Notes: generated by a model from the letters alone, not told the origin. DNA of 22,939 bases from JAYWIG01 sp043789035 (GCA_043789035.1 JAYWIG010000364.1:1-22939); one strand, 5' to 3'. Positions 7,760 to 16,217 are shown, counted from the first letter of the stretch. Program-made: numbers and translations.

Positions 7760-8905
7760 ATGATTGATGCTTATTCGATTGAGGATTTGAGGCAAGCTGC
7801 CAAGAAGCGCTTGCCTCGTGCCATTTTCGATTTTTATGACGGGGGCGCCGAAGATGAAGTCACTCTTCGCGCCAATCGAGCAGCGTTTGAGCGCGCTCGA
7901 TTGATACCCAGAGTGCTGCGGGATGTCTCCATCATTGATACCACATCTACTTTATTTGGTGCTTCTTGGGCAATGCCTATGGCGATTGCTCCAACGGGCG
8001 CTCTAGGCTATGGCAAACCGGGCGCGGACATTGCCATTGCGAAAGCTGCCGCAGCAGCGGGCATCCCTTATACCCTGTCGAGTTCCGGTACTGCCTCTAT
8101 TGAAGCGATTGCGAAGAATGCCCCCGGTCGACATTGGTTTCAAGCCTATATTTTACGTAATAAACCATTTCTTGCAGGCCTGATTGAACGTGCTAAAGCG
8201 GCTGATTACGAAGCGCTCATGATTACCGTAGACCTTCCTGTTGGTGGTAAACGTGAGCGCGACAATCGGAATGATTTTTCGATACCGTTTAGGTTCACAT
8301 CAAAAAATGTACTCGACTTCGCACAGCACCCTAAGTGGGTTTTTGATGTGCTAAGAAACGGTATGCCAGTCATGGAAAATTTGATCGGATTAGAGGCTGG
8401 TTCGAGTACAAATGCGTCTGCGATTGCGTCGTCAGTGGGTAAAAACTACGATGCCACCTTCGACTGGGACGCATTACAAAGAATTCGCGATGCTTGGCCG
8501 AGAAAGATGATTGTTAAAGGCATATTGCACGGTGAAGATGCGGCTAGAGTGGCAGCAATGGGCTGCGATGCGTTAAGCGTTTCGAATCATGGCGGTAGGC
8601 AACTTGATGGCTGTATCGCCTCCTACGATGCGCTACGAAGTGTCTTTCAAGCGGTGAATGGAAAAATACCGGTGCTTGTTGATGGCGGTATTCGTCGAGG
8701 TAGCGATATCGTGAAAGCACTCGCAATGGGTGCTAATGGCGTTTTAGTGGGTAGGGCCACGCTGTACGGAGCCGTGGCTCATGGCGAACCCGGCGCTCAT
8801 CGCGCATTAGCTATTCTGAAAGATGAGCTAGAGCGTACGATGCGGCTTTGTGGCGCTAAAAGTTTAAAAGACGCTGCAAAAATCGAACTCTATTCCTTGA
8901 AGTAA
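7760..8905 (+). CDS. FMN-dependent alpha-hydroxy-acid dehydrogenase/oxidase
   Basis: Flavoenzyme of the lactate/mandelate/glycolate family, 381 residues, oxidising an L-2-hydroxyacid to the 2-oxoacid. It shows FDFYDGGAEDE at 23-33, WFQAY at 126-130, ITVDLPVGGKRERDNRND at about 155-172, the catalytic loop SNHGGRQLDG with H277 and R280, K253 in IVKG, and the FMN phosphate loops VDGGIRRGSD and GVLVGRA. As in mandelate and lactate dehydrogenases, electrons may go to the quinone pool at the membrane, but oxidase activity cannot be excluded. It is the last gene of the LysR-linked run, 31 bp after the Bug gene, and its 3' end overlaps the convergent thioesterase gene by 16 bp. Substrate candidates are lactate-, mandelate- or hydroxy-dicarboxylate-like acids. 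Confidence 0.92.
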   Translation: MIDAYSIEDLRQAAKKRLPRAIFDFYDGGAEDEVTLRANRAAFERARLIPRVLRDVSIIDTTSTLFGASWAMPMAIAPTGALGYGKPGADIAIAKAAAAAGIPYTLSSSGTASIEAIAKNAPGRHWFQAYILRNKPFLAGLIERAKAADYEALMITVDLPVGGKRERDNRNDFSIPFRFTSKNVLDFAQHPKWVFDVLRNGMPVMENLIGLEAGSSTNASAIASSVGKNYDATFDWDALQRIRDAWPRKMIVKGILHGEDAARVAAMGCDALSVSNHGGRQLDGCIASYDALRSVFQAVNGKIPVLVDGGIRRGSDIVKALAMGANGVLVGRATLYGAVAHGEPGAHRALAILKDELERTMRLCGAKSLKDAAKIELYSLK

Positions 8906-9573
8906 ACCAATTGATGGGTACTGGCTAGCAAGATCCCTGTTTCACTCCATACTTGCGCGGTTTGATCAAAGAAACCATTGCGATAGGCCTGAGCTTTTGC
9001 TTGGCCCAACAAGTACTTGTTAGCAGTTGCACACTCTTTGAGTTGAGCTGAATCGGTATGAAAATACGAAGTCATGTTCGCCGTACCGAGGGGCACCATC
9101 TTTGATCTTCTAAGCAAAAGGCGGGGGAAAAACAAATCACAGAACGCTGCCAGCGATTGCATGTGGACCGCTCGTTGGTCTGAGTCTTTCATCCAAAGTT
9201 GCGAGAGACTCTCGTTTTCGCTTTCATCCATTTCAGATGGAATGCCGCCTACGATAGGGCGAATCTCGTATCTATCAAGCCAGCGCATTGGTGCAGCTCG
9301 CTTCGAGAAAGGGTAGGTGGCTGGCTGGTTGGCTTTCGGAATGGTTGCGTCTTGCCCACTCCATGTTTCGCGTCTAGCCGCCGTTACCACAGTGCCGGTG
9401 ATCACCACTTGTTCATTTTGTATCATCGTCAAGAACCAATGCTGAGTCAAAGGGTTGGTACGTACTGGTTTCGCTTCGATAGTGAAATGGCCATCGGCCA
9501 CTGCGGAGCAGTAGTTAATCGGTTGGGCAATTGGCTCGCCCAGTAACGCTTTGTGCTGCATCACTGCGTTCAC
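8890..9573 (-). CDS. TesB-like acyl-CoA thioesterase, N-terminally truncated, possibly a pseudogene
   Basis: Double-hotdog acyl-CoA thioesterase-like protein, 227 residues. INYCSAVADGHFTIEAKPVRTN followed by QHWF matches the family core, and the C-terminal FFDQTAQVWSETGILLAST is the usual second hotdog end. Family members are usually about 260-270 residues and begin with a segment ending in YANMVGPFGG before the LLNAVLQH helix. Here the frame reaches a stop 15 codons above the GTG start, and the sequence is unrelated immediately before VNAVMQH. The first strand and the start of the hotdog helix are therefore missing. The only start is GTG (or ATG four codons later) with a poor Shine-Dalgarno. 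Either a deletion or rearrangement removed the 5' end, or a shortened protein is made. It is convergent with the hydroxyacid dehydrogenase. Confidence 0.65.
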   Translation of the reverse strand: MNAVMQHKALLGEPIAQPINYCSAVADGHFTIEAKPVRTNPLTQHWFLTMIQNEQVVITGTVVTAARRETWSGQDATIPKANQPATYPFSKRAAPMRWLDRYEIRPIVGGIPSEMDESENESLSQLWMKDSDQRAVHMQSLAAFCDLFFPRLLLRRSKMVPLGTANMTSYFHTDSAQLKECATANKYLLGQAKAQAYRNGFFDQTAQVWSETGILLASTHQLVYFKE

Positions 9574-9885
9574 TAACCTGGGTGTGTATCTGTAATTTCT
9601 TGTGATCGAGAGGCATTACTTTAATGGTTCGTCGATCTCATGCTCTAGATCCTAAGCTGTTAAGCCTTATTCCAAAGACGATACCCTGGAAGCCCGTTGC
9701 AAACGACCAGTGCCGAAGTTTTGTTGACCCTCGATATATGGATGTGACCAACCGGGCAGATGCGAAGAACAACGTCGAGCGTGGCGCTGCCTTTGCTGTA
9801 TCGATTCAAACTGAGGCGGCCAAAGTGGCCCGGAATGTTTGTTGCAAAGAATTTTGGTGAAGACGCCGCTTGTAAAAGCCGGATT
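9574..9885. other. 312-bp stretch without a convincing gene
   Basis: It lies between the broken 5' end of the thioesterase and the stop of the TRAP receptor. A plus-strand frame (9624-9860, TTG start) and a minus-strand frame ending at 9660 are both open, but neither has a ribosome site or a recognisable motif. Base composition looks coding-like, so this may be debris of a lost gene. The missing thioesterase N-terminus was not found in any minus-strand frame. Confidence 0.5.
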
Positions 9886-10866
9886 TCAGCGCAGTAGCAG
9901 CTTTGCACGTTCAGTACCAACTTTTTGCATCCAATCGGTAATCACGGGTTTTGATGCGTCGATTAAACTGTTCTTCAGTTGTGCATTGGGTGCTGTGTTG
10001 ATATTGACGCCATTGGCGCGCATGCGTACATAGTTTTCTTCCAATCGGCCGCGAATGCGTTGCCATTGTTCTGCTTCAGTCTGCGCTGCTGCTTGGTCGA
10101 TTACTTGCTTTAATTCAGCGCTTAACGATTCATATAGCGCAGCATTAATAACCGTCACCGATATCGGTATGGCGTAGTTTATTTCTGTGAAGTGAGGAAG
10201 AAAATCCCACAGCTTTCTGCCAGCGCCGCCATCACCCGATGAAAGTACGGCGTTAGCGCGGCCATCTTTAAGCATAGGCATGACATCGGCGAAAGACACG
10301 TTCATTGCGGCTGTTGTCAGTGGTTGCATAACGGCTTGAGATACGCTGTCATAAGTTCGAATGCGAAGGGCTTTGATATCAGCGTTGCTCTGTAAACCAG
10401 TACTTGACCAAATGCCACTCGCGGGCCACGGCGTTGAATAGAGCCAGCGCACCCCAGCCTTGTTCAGAACGTCTTGATAGGCGCTACGAGAGTGAATCAT
10501 TAACGCTCTTGCGTCGTCAATCGACGTTGCTACGAAGGGCAGAGCAGAGAGGCTAAATAGTGGGTCTATTGCGGAGAGCGTAGGCATATAGGCGTCGCCC
10601 GCATCTAACTTCTTATCGGCAACTGCCTTCACGATCTCCGATGATTTGTAACCCGCTCTTGCGTCAAAGCTGGGTGTGAAAATTAGCTTATCGTTACTGA
10701 GTTTATTGACAGCCTTGGCAAAAGTATTGAGGCCCTCACCAGGCATCGCCGTTTCCGGGTATTCGGTGGCAATGGTGAAAGTAGTTTGGGCATCACTATC
10801 TAGTGCCAGCAGAAACAACGAAATGCCGACCGCAAACATGGAACCTTGAAGTTTGAGTATGCCCAT
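9886..10866 (-). CDS. TRAP transporter solute receptor (DctP family), orphan
   Basis: Periplasmic receptor of a TRAP carboxylate importer, 326 residues. The chosen ATG (10864-10866) has an AAGAGAG-type ribosome site and gives a signal peptide (GSMFAVGISLFLLALDSDAQ); the open frame reaches 10917 but the extra 17 residues are not signal-like. The core shows TFTIATEYPETAMPGEG, a KLDAGDAYMPTLS segment and ALRIRTYDS near 166-174, where R170 is the likely ligand carboxylate-binding arginine of TRAP receptors. No DctQ/DctM genes lie beside it, so it must use a membrane part encoded elsewhere or be non-functional. It diverges from a secreted phytase-like esterase. Confidence 0.88.
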   Translation of the reverse strand: MGILKLQGSMFAVGISLFLLALDSDAQTTFTIATEYPETAMPGEGLNTFAKAVNKLSNDKLIFTPSFDARAGYKSSEIVKAVADKKLDAGDAYMPTLSAIDPLFSLSALPFVATSIDDARALMIHSRSAYQDVLNKAGVRWLYSTPWPASGIWSSTGLQSNADIKALRIRTYDSVSQAVMQPLTTAAMNVSFADVMPMLKDGRANAVLSSGDGGAGRKLWDFLPHFTEINYAIPISVTVINAALYESLSAELKQVIDQAAAQTEAEQWQRIRGRLEENYVRMRANGVNINTAPNAQLKNSLIDASKPVITDWMQKVGTERAKLLLR

Positions 10867-10974
10867 GTGATCTCTCTTAAAAGAACACAGTAACAGAATT
10901 AGAGGGTTGATCTTCACGGAATATTCAAAAAAACATCATCTCTCTGTCATCTGTTGGGTTGAGAATCGGAAAAT
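10867..10974. promoter_or_regulatory. Divergent promoter region, TRAP receptor / phytase-like esterase
   Basis: This 108-bp gap separates two divergent starts and must hold both promoters. The minus-strand gene has an AAGAGAG ribosome site right next to it, and GGAAAAT precedes the plus-strand ATG. No clear palindrome was seen. Confidence 0.4.
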
Positions 10975-12333
10975 ATGAAAACTACCACTCTTGCTGCTTT
11001 CTCCATCGGGCTCTGCTGTTTGAGCACAGCCCATTCTCAAACTGAATTTCCGGCAGTACTCGCTGGTCATGCGCTTATACCTGCCTTTACCCTTTTGCAA
11101 GCGCCTAAGGATGCTCCTGCAGATTTGCGAATCAGTGGTAAGTTCACCACCGGTGTGCGAGTACAAGAAATCGGTTCTATCGAAGGTAAGTCGGCGAATC
11201 GCCCGACAGGTGTTTCTTTACCCTTTCGCGGGCAACCTGTACAAGGCCACTCAGGTATTAAACGGATGCCCGATGGTAGCTACTGGGTGCTCACCGATAA
11301 CGGCTTTGGCTCCAAAGCAAATTCGCCTGATGCGATGCTCTACCTTAACCGCTACACCATCGACTGGAAAGCCGGTAACTTGCAGCGTCAACAAACTATC
11401 TTTCTACATGACCCTGATAAGAAAGTACCTTTTCGTATTGTGCACGAAGGTTCGCCTAATCGCTACTTGACAGGTGCTGACTTCGACACTGAGAGTTTTC
11501 AATTCGCTGGTGGTGCGATATGGATCGGCGATGAGCTCGGGCCTTGGCTAATCAAAACTGATATGAAGGGGAAGGTGCTTGCAGTGTTTGAAACCATGGT
11601 CGATGGTAAGCCTGCACGTTCGCCTGATCACCCTTCGGTATTAACACCTGCTGCGCCAAACTTAGCGCTAGATTTCACGGTACGGCGTTCGCGTGGTTTT
11701 GAAGGCATGGCGGCATCGAAAGACGGGACTAAGCTTTACGCGATGCTCGAAGGAGCGATTTGGGATGCGTCGACCAAAGAAACGGAAAAGCTCGAGGGCA
11801 GAGAGTATCTTCGCGTTCTGGAGTTTGATGTGGCTAGTGAGCGTTGGACAGGACGCCATTGGAAGTATGTGTTGGAATCCAATGGCTTGGCAATTGGTGA
11901 TTTCAACATGATCGACGAAACAACCGCGCTTGTCATTGAACGCGATAACGGCGAAGGCACCCCAGACAAAGCTTGCCCAACAGTTGGTGGTGCAATTCAG
12001 CGAGCGGTTAATTGCTTTCACGATTTACCGAAAGTTAAGCGTGTTTACAAGATTGAAATGTCGCAAGCTATCGTGAACGGCCCTGTTCGAAAAATCGGTT
12101 ACGTTGACCTTCTTGCCATTGATGACCCAAACAATCTAGCTCGCAAACCTAAAGTCGATGGAAAGCTTAGCTTTCCGTTTTTCACGATTGAGAATGTCGA
12201 CATAGTCGATGCGGAACACATCATTGTGGGCAATGACAACAACCTACCGTTCTCAAGCAGCAGAGAGCCAAATAAAGCCGATGATAATGAATTCGTGTTG
12301 CTAAGAGTGCCTCAGTTGATTCAGGCAAAGTAA
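10975..12333 (+). CDS. Secreted esterase-like phytase-domain protein
   Basis: Exported protein of 452 residues with a signal peptide (KTTTLAAFSIGLCCLSTAHS, then QTEFP). The rest matches the esterase-like activity of phytase family (Pfam name: Phytase-like), a beta-propeller-like fold. Recognisable pieces are QGHSGIKRMPDGSYWVLTDNGFG, IWIGDELGPWL, RGFEGMAASKDGTKLYAMLEG, and a late FFTIENVDIVDAEHIIVGNDNN with an FSSSR segment. Family members occur in periplasm or outside the cell and are proposed to hydrolyse phosphate esters; evidence for phytase activity itself is thin. Normal length. Single-gene unit, divergent from an orphan TRAP receptor and followed by a strong hairpin. Confidence 0.9.
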   Translation: MKTTTLAAFSIGLCCLSTAHSQTEFPAVLAGHALIPAFTLLQAPKDAPADLRISGKFTTGVRVQEIGSIEGKSANRPTGVSLPFRGQPVQGHSGIKRMPDGSYWVLTDNGFGSKANSPDAMLYLNRYTIDWKAGNLQRQQTIFLHDPDKKVPFRIVHEGSPNRYLTGADFDTESFQFAGGAIWIGDELGPWLIKTDMKGKVLAVFETMVDGKPARSPDHPSVLTPAAPNLALDFTVRRSRGFEGMAASKDGTKLYAMLEGAIWDASTKETEKLEGREYLRVLEFDVASERWTGRHWKYVLESNGLAIGDFNMIDETTALVIERDNGEGTPDKACPTVGGAIQRAVNCFHDLPKVKRVYKIEMSQAIVNGPVRKIGYVDLLAIDDPNNLARKPKVDGKLSFPFFTIENVDIVDAEHIIVGNDNNLPFSSSREPNKADDNEFVLLRVPQLIQAK

Positions 12334-12360
12334 CAGTGGTTCTAGCATCGGCAGAACATA

Positions 12361-12376
12361 GGCGGCTAGAGCCGCC
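12361..12376 (+). terminator. GC-rich hairpin after the phytase-like gene
   Basis: GGCGGC-TAGA-GCCGCC forms a perfect 6-bp stem with a 4-nt loop, 27 bp past the stop at 12333. No T run follows, so it may end transcription weakly, protect the 3' end, or serve both convergent genes. Confidence 0.45.
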
Positions 12377-12405
12377 ACGGTTAAGCTGTTTCGATAACCC
12401 GCAGT

Positions 12406-12728
12406 CTATCTGTTCAGTATTGGTTCTACACTCCCTAATATCGCCGCAAACAGAGCAAGGTTAATAACGTTGTGAGGTTGAATGCCTTCTCGCAAATGAA
12501 ACATCTCCCATTCATGCCAATACGCGGCATCGATTTGTGAGTAATTTGCGTCAGCCACTATCCAAATCATTGCAAGGGTCAGCGCTATTACTAAATCGGT
12601 AAACACCTGGCCTGCGCCGAAAGATTGGAAGTGCGGCGTAATAATTCCCCAGTAGCCATGGTGCCAAAGCGCCAAGCCAGTAAGTACGCCGAAAAAATGA
12701 GCACGGCAATCAGTATCGATTTTTTCAT
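12406..12728 (-). pseudogene. Small membrane protein gene with a one-base frameshift
   Basis: A minus-strand ATG at 12728 has a GAAGG ribosome site 6-7 nt upstream and encodes MKKSILIAVLIFS, a good signal or membrane start. That frame then runs into unrelated sequence. From the run of six T (minus strand, 12692-12697) the neighbouring frame continues as FFGVLTGLALWHHGYWGI, a tract of about 18 hydrophobic residues (DLVIALTLAMIWIVADA), and a second hydrophobic stretch ending in LNR with stop at 12406-12408. One missing T (seven instead of six) would join both parts into about 107 residues. The family is a small two- or three-helix membrane protein that I recognise only loosely. It lies divergent from a decayed regulator gene. 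An alternative is a short protein starting at TTG 12675. Confidence 0.6.
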
Positions 12729-12749
12729 CACGAGCCTTCGAGTTGAACG

Positions 12750-13540
12750 AGTTTTAGGAGTTTAAATTCTCGACAAAGAAGCCCTGACCGCACACCTCAT
12801 TGTCCTTGCAAATTGGTGTCTCTCAGCGGCATGTGAGTTTTGTGGAAAGTGGTCGCGTTAAGCCCAGTCGCGAACTTTTAGCGCAATGGTTAAGTGAGCT
12901 GCAATTGTCTTTTCCGGAAAATAACGCAATCATAATGTTAGGTGGTTTTGCACCGGCGTTTGGCAAGGCCACATTAGACGACCCTTCGCTTCCCCAGGCA
13001 AAGCAGGCATTGGCGCATTTACTTGCGTCGCATGAACCGTTTCCATGTTTTGTTTTAGATGCTCATTGGAATGTTTTGCAAATCAATAACGGCGGCGTAT
13101 GGTTGGCTAAAACGCTCATCCCCTAGCTGGAGTTATCTCAAGAAAAAATAAATACGCTCGATTTGCTTTGCCATCCCGCGGGCTTCACAAAACCCATGCT
13201 CAACTTGCGCGAAGCAGCACCCTTGTTGCTTAGTATCATCAAAAAAGATGCGGCGTTAGAACCAACAGTCGAACCAAAATTGCTCGCGTTCCAAGCAATG
13301 CGGCAATCGAAGTTAGGGAATAATTTCCTTAATAAACGGGCCGCAAATGCAACGCCGCCATTGTTGACGACACGCTTTACATCAAGCTTCGGTGAGCTTG
13401 CCTTTTTTAGTGTGTTTACAACCTTCGGCACACCATAGGACATTACGCTAGCGTTGTTAAAAGTCGAGCATGTGTTCGCTGCCGACCAAGCAACTCGAAA
13501 AATCGTGCTTAGCCAAGTTGATTCCATTCAAAAAGCTTAG
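12750..13540 (+). pseudogene. XRE/MmyB-type transcriptional regulator, broken by a frameshift and two amber stops
   Basis: The 12800-13540 frame encodes most of a helix-turn-helix regulator with a C-terminal MmyB-like ligand-binding domain. SLSLQIGVSQRHVSFVESGR is the recognition-helix region, followed by a FPCFVLDAHWNVLQINN segment, then DLLCHPAGFTKPMLNL, TRFTSSFGELAFFSVFTTFGTP and DITLALLKVEHVFAADQA. All are in the same frame, but TAG codons interrupt at 13124-13126 and 13436-13438; the normal end is TAG 13538-13540. At the front, FRSLNSRQRSP (helix 1, 12753-12785) lies in a different frame, so at least one indel sits between about 12786 and 12800, and no good start codon is left. An AGGAG lies at 12756-12760. 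The gene is decayed but recent enough that the domains are fully readable. Confidence 0.85.
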
Positions 13541-13572
13541 TAAGTAGTTTGGTAAACACGCAGCGCCTTTTA

Positions 13573-13588
13573 ATGACTGTTGAGTCAT
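13573..13588. promoter_or_regulatory. Inverted repeat upstream of icd
   Basis: ATGACT-GTTG-AGTCAT is a perfect 6-bp inverted repeat, 131 bp before the icd start. It is followed by C and six A on the plus strand, so it is not a plus-strand terminator. It may be an operator for icd or a leftover of the decayed regulator's 3' end. Confidence 0.35.
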
Positions 13589-13719
13589 CAAAAAAGCATC
13601 TTATGTCTGCTGCAAACGTGGCCTAAGGGAGGTACCATACGGGCTCTGCTTTCGCTACCTGTGGTTCTCCGCCACTTTTTTAAGCAAAAGTATTCATTTT
13701 CAAATTCAAGAGACGTTTT

Positions 13720-15945
13720 ATGGCTGCAAGTAACTCCAAAATTATCTACACACTTACTGACGAAGCGCCGTTGTTGGCGACTTATTCTTTATTGCCCATA
13801 GTTGCAGCTTTTGCGGCACAGGCCAATATCGATGTTGTTAAGAGCGATATTTCCGTGGCTGCTCGCGTTCTGGGTGAATTCCCTGAATACCTGACGGATG
13901 CTCAGAAAGTGCCTGATAATTTGGCAGCGCTCGGTCTGTTGACGCAATTGCCTGATACAACCATTATCAAACTGCCCAATATTAGCGCTTCGATTCCGCA
14001 GCTGATTGCCGCCGTTCGTGAACTACAGGCTCATGGCTACAAAGTGCCAGATTATCCTGAAGATCCTAAAACTGACGATGAAATCGCTCTAGCTAACCGG
14101 TACGCCAAAATCTCAGGCAGTGCGGTCAACCCAGTGCTTCGCGAAGGCAATTCTGATCGACGTGCTCCTGCTGCGGTAAAGCGTAGCGCAAAGAAGAACC
14201 CACATTCGATGTCGAAGTGGAGCCCAGCTTCGCGCACACACGTATCGCACATGCATGGTGGTGATTTCTATGCCCATGAAAAAGCAATGACGATTGAAAA
14301 AGCTTGTGATGTCAGAATGGATTTAGTTACGACCCGCGGCGAGACCATCGTACTGAAAAAGAAAGTTTCTCTTATCGCCGGTGAAGTAATCGATAGCATG
14401 TACATGAGTAAAAAGGCATTGTGCAAGTTTTATGAAGATGAGATGGAAGACGCACGTGAAACTGGCGTGATGCTTTCGTTGCACGTCAAAGCCACCATGA
14501 TGAAGGTATCGCACCCCATCGTATTTGGTCACGCGGTAAAGATTTTCTACAAAGACGCGTTTGCGAAACACGGCAAGCTGTTTGATGAGTTGGGCGTAAA
14601 TGCCAATAATGGTTTGAGCAGTGTGTATGAAAAAATTGCCAGCTTGCCAACCACCAAGCGCGAAGAAGTTTTGCGCGATTTGCATGCCTGTCATGAGCAT
14701 CGCCCAGAATTGGCGATGGTTGATTCGGCTAAGGGTATTTCGAACCTACATGCACCGAACGACGTGATTGTTGATGCGTCAATGCCCGCCATGATTCGCT
14801 TAGGCGGCAAGATGTGGGGTGCTGATGGCCGACCAAAAGATACCAAAGCAGTAATCCCAGAAAGTACCTTCGCTCGTATTTACCAAGAGGTCATTAACTT
14901 CTGCAAAACCAATGGTGCATTTAACCCTGCAACTATGGGCACGGTGCCTAACGTTGGCTTAATGGCGCAAAAAGCCGAAGAGTACGGCTCACACGATAAG
15001 ACTTTCGAGATTGCAGAAGATGGCGTCGCCCGAATTGTTGATCAAGCTGGCAATGTATTGCTCGAGCAGAACGTGGAAGCGGGCGACATTTGGCGTATGT
15101 GCCAAGTAAAAGATGCACCAATTCGCGATTGGGTGAAATTGGCAGTTAACAGGGCGCGATTGTCTGGCATGCCCGCTGTGTTCTGGTTGGATGAGTACCG
15201 CCCGCACGAAGCTGAGTTAATTAAGAAGGTTAGGACGTATTTGAAAGAGTACGATTTAACTGGTCTTGATATTCAGATCATGTCGCAAGTACGTGCAATG
15301 CGCTACACCCTAGAGCGCGTTATACGCGGCAAAGATACGATTTCTGTTACCGGCAACATTTTGCGTGATTACCTCACAGATTTATTCCCGATTCTAGAGC
15401 TTGGCACTAGCGCCAAAATGCTTTCCATCGTGCCTTTAATGGCTGGTGGTGGGATGTTTGAAACAGGTGCGGGTGGTTCGGCACCTAAACACGTTAAGCA
15501 GTTAGTCGAAGAAAACCATTTGCGCTGGGATTCGCTCGGCGAGTTCTTGGCGATTGCGGTTTCGCTCGAAGACGTTGGTATTAAAACGAACAACGCGAAA
15601 GCAAAGATCTTGGCTAAAACCATGGATGATGCGACTGGCATGTTGCTTGACAATAACAAAGGCCCATCAACCAAAACTGGTGAGCTTGATAACCGTGGCA
15701 GCCACTTTTATTTGGCAATGTACTGGGCTCAAGCCCTTGCAGCGCAAACTGAAGATAAAGAGCTGCAAGCGCATTTTGCGCCAATCGCGAAGGCACTTAC
15801 AGACAACGAGAAGAAGATTCTTGAAGAATTAAAAGCGGTGCAAGGCAAACCTGTGGATATTGGCGGTTACTACATGCCCGACCCGGTGAAGATGGAAGCT
15901 GTTATGCGGCCTAGCCCAACGTTGAATGCGGCGTTGAAGGCTTAG
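13720..15945 (+). CDS. icd: Isocitrate dehydrogenase (NADP), monomeric type
   Basis: TCA-cycle enzyme converting isocitrate to 2-oxoglutarate with NADP and Mg/Mn in the cytoplasm. The 741 residues match the monomeric IDH family (about 740), not the 420-residue dimeric form. Signature pieces are NPVLREGNSDRRAP at 137-150 (isocitrate-binding loop), KNPHSMSKWSPASRTHVSHM, MFETGAGGSAPKH near 579-591 and NRGSHFYLAMYWAQA near 660-674. The ATG at 13720 has an AAGAGA ribosome site. It stands alone: 179 bp upstream separate it from a decayed regulator and 322 bp downstream from the TRAP operon. Its 2-oxoglutarate is also the co-substrate of the dioxygenase at 4910, but no direct link is shown. Confidence 0.97.
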   Translation: MAASNSKIIYTLTDEAPLLATYSLLPIVAAFAAQANIDVVKSDISVAARVLGEFPEYLTDAQKVPDNLAALGLLTQLPDTTIIKLPNISASIPQLIAAVRELQAHGYKVPDYPEDPKTDDEIALANRYAKISGSAVNPVLREGNSDRRAPAAVKRSAKKNPHSMSKWSPASRTHVSHMHGGDFYAHEKAMTIEKACDVRMDLVTTRGETIVLKKKVSLIAGEVIDSMYMSKKALCKFYEDEMEDARETGVMLSLHVKATMMKVSHPIVFGHAVKIFYKDAFAKHGKLFDELGVNANNGLSSVYEKIASLPTTKREEVLRDLHACHEHRPELAMVDSAKGISNLHAPNDVIVDASMPAMIRLGGKMWGADGRPKDTKAVIPESTFARIYQEVINFCKTNGAFNPATMGTVPNVGLMAQKAEEYGSHDKTFEIAEDGVARIVDQAGNVLLEQNVEAGDIWRMCQVKDAPIRDWVKLAVNRARLSGMPAVFWLDEYRPHEAELIKKVRTYLKEYDLTGLDIQIMSQVRAMRYTLERVIRGKDTISVTGNILRDYLTDLFPILELGTSAKMLSIVPLMAGGGMFETGAGGSAPKHVKQLVEENHLRWDSLGEFLAIAVSLEDVGIKTNNAKAKILAKTMDDATGMLLDNNKGPSTKTGELDNRGSHFYLAMYWAQALAAQTEDKELQAHFAPIAKALTDNEKKILEELKAVQGKPVDIGGYYMPDPVKMEAVMRPSPTLNAALKA

Positions 15946-16181
15946 TCGGATGCATCACACTAATTGAGGGTGTGGCTAATAGTAGTTCACTAAGTCCTTG
16001 ATTTGGAAGCTACCGCCTGCGTAGGCCTAAGAATTGCTTTAGAGATGAAAGTCATTAAAGTTTTTTCTGGATAGTTTGGACGCGTTTTTTTAAGTCGTTG
16101 ACTTCAGTCTCCAAAGGCGTTTGTAGTGCGCTTGGCAGTTTGTTTCTTGCTAATGCAGCTCAGGCGGCTCCCATCACTTAT

Positions 16182-16208
16182 ATACTTTTTTAGGGAAAAG
16201 TATTTTTT
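16182..16208 (+). terminator. AT-rich hairpin with T run ahead of the TRAP promoter
   Basis: ATACTTTT and AAAAGTAT form a perfect 8-bp stem around a 6-nt loop, followed directly by TTTTT. It would stop read-through from icd before the TRAP operon promoter. The stem is almost all A-T, so its strength is doubtful. Confidence 0.4.
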
Positions 16209-16217
16209 GCATGAAAT

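Noticed and set aside
9624..9860. 78-codon plus-strand open frame in the orphan stretch
   Set aside because: TTG start, no ribosome site and no recognised family; kept only as part of an uncharacterised stretch.
13163..13438. Separate small gene after the regulator fragment
   Set aside because: Same frame as the upstream fragment and matches the C-terminal part of the same regulator family, so it is one pseudogene.
13660..13682. GTGG/CCAC stem followed by six T in the icd leader
   Set aside because: Only a 4-bp stem, not enough to call an attenuator or terminator.
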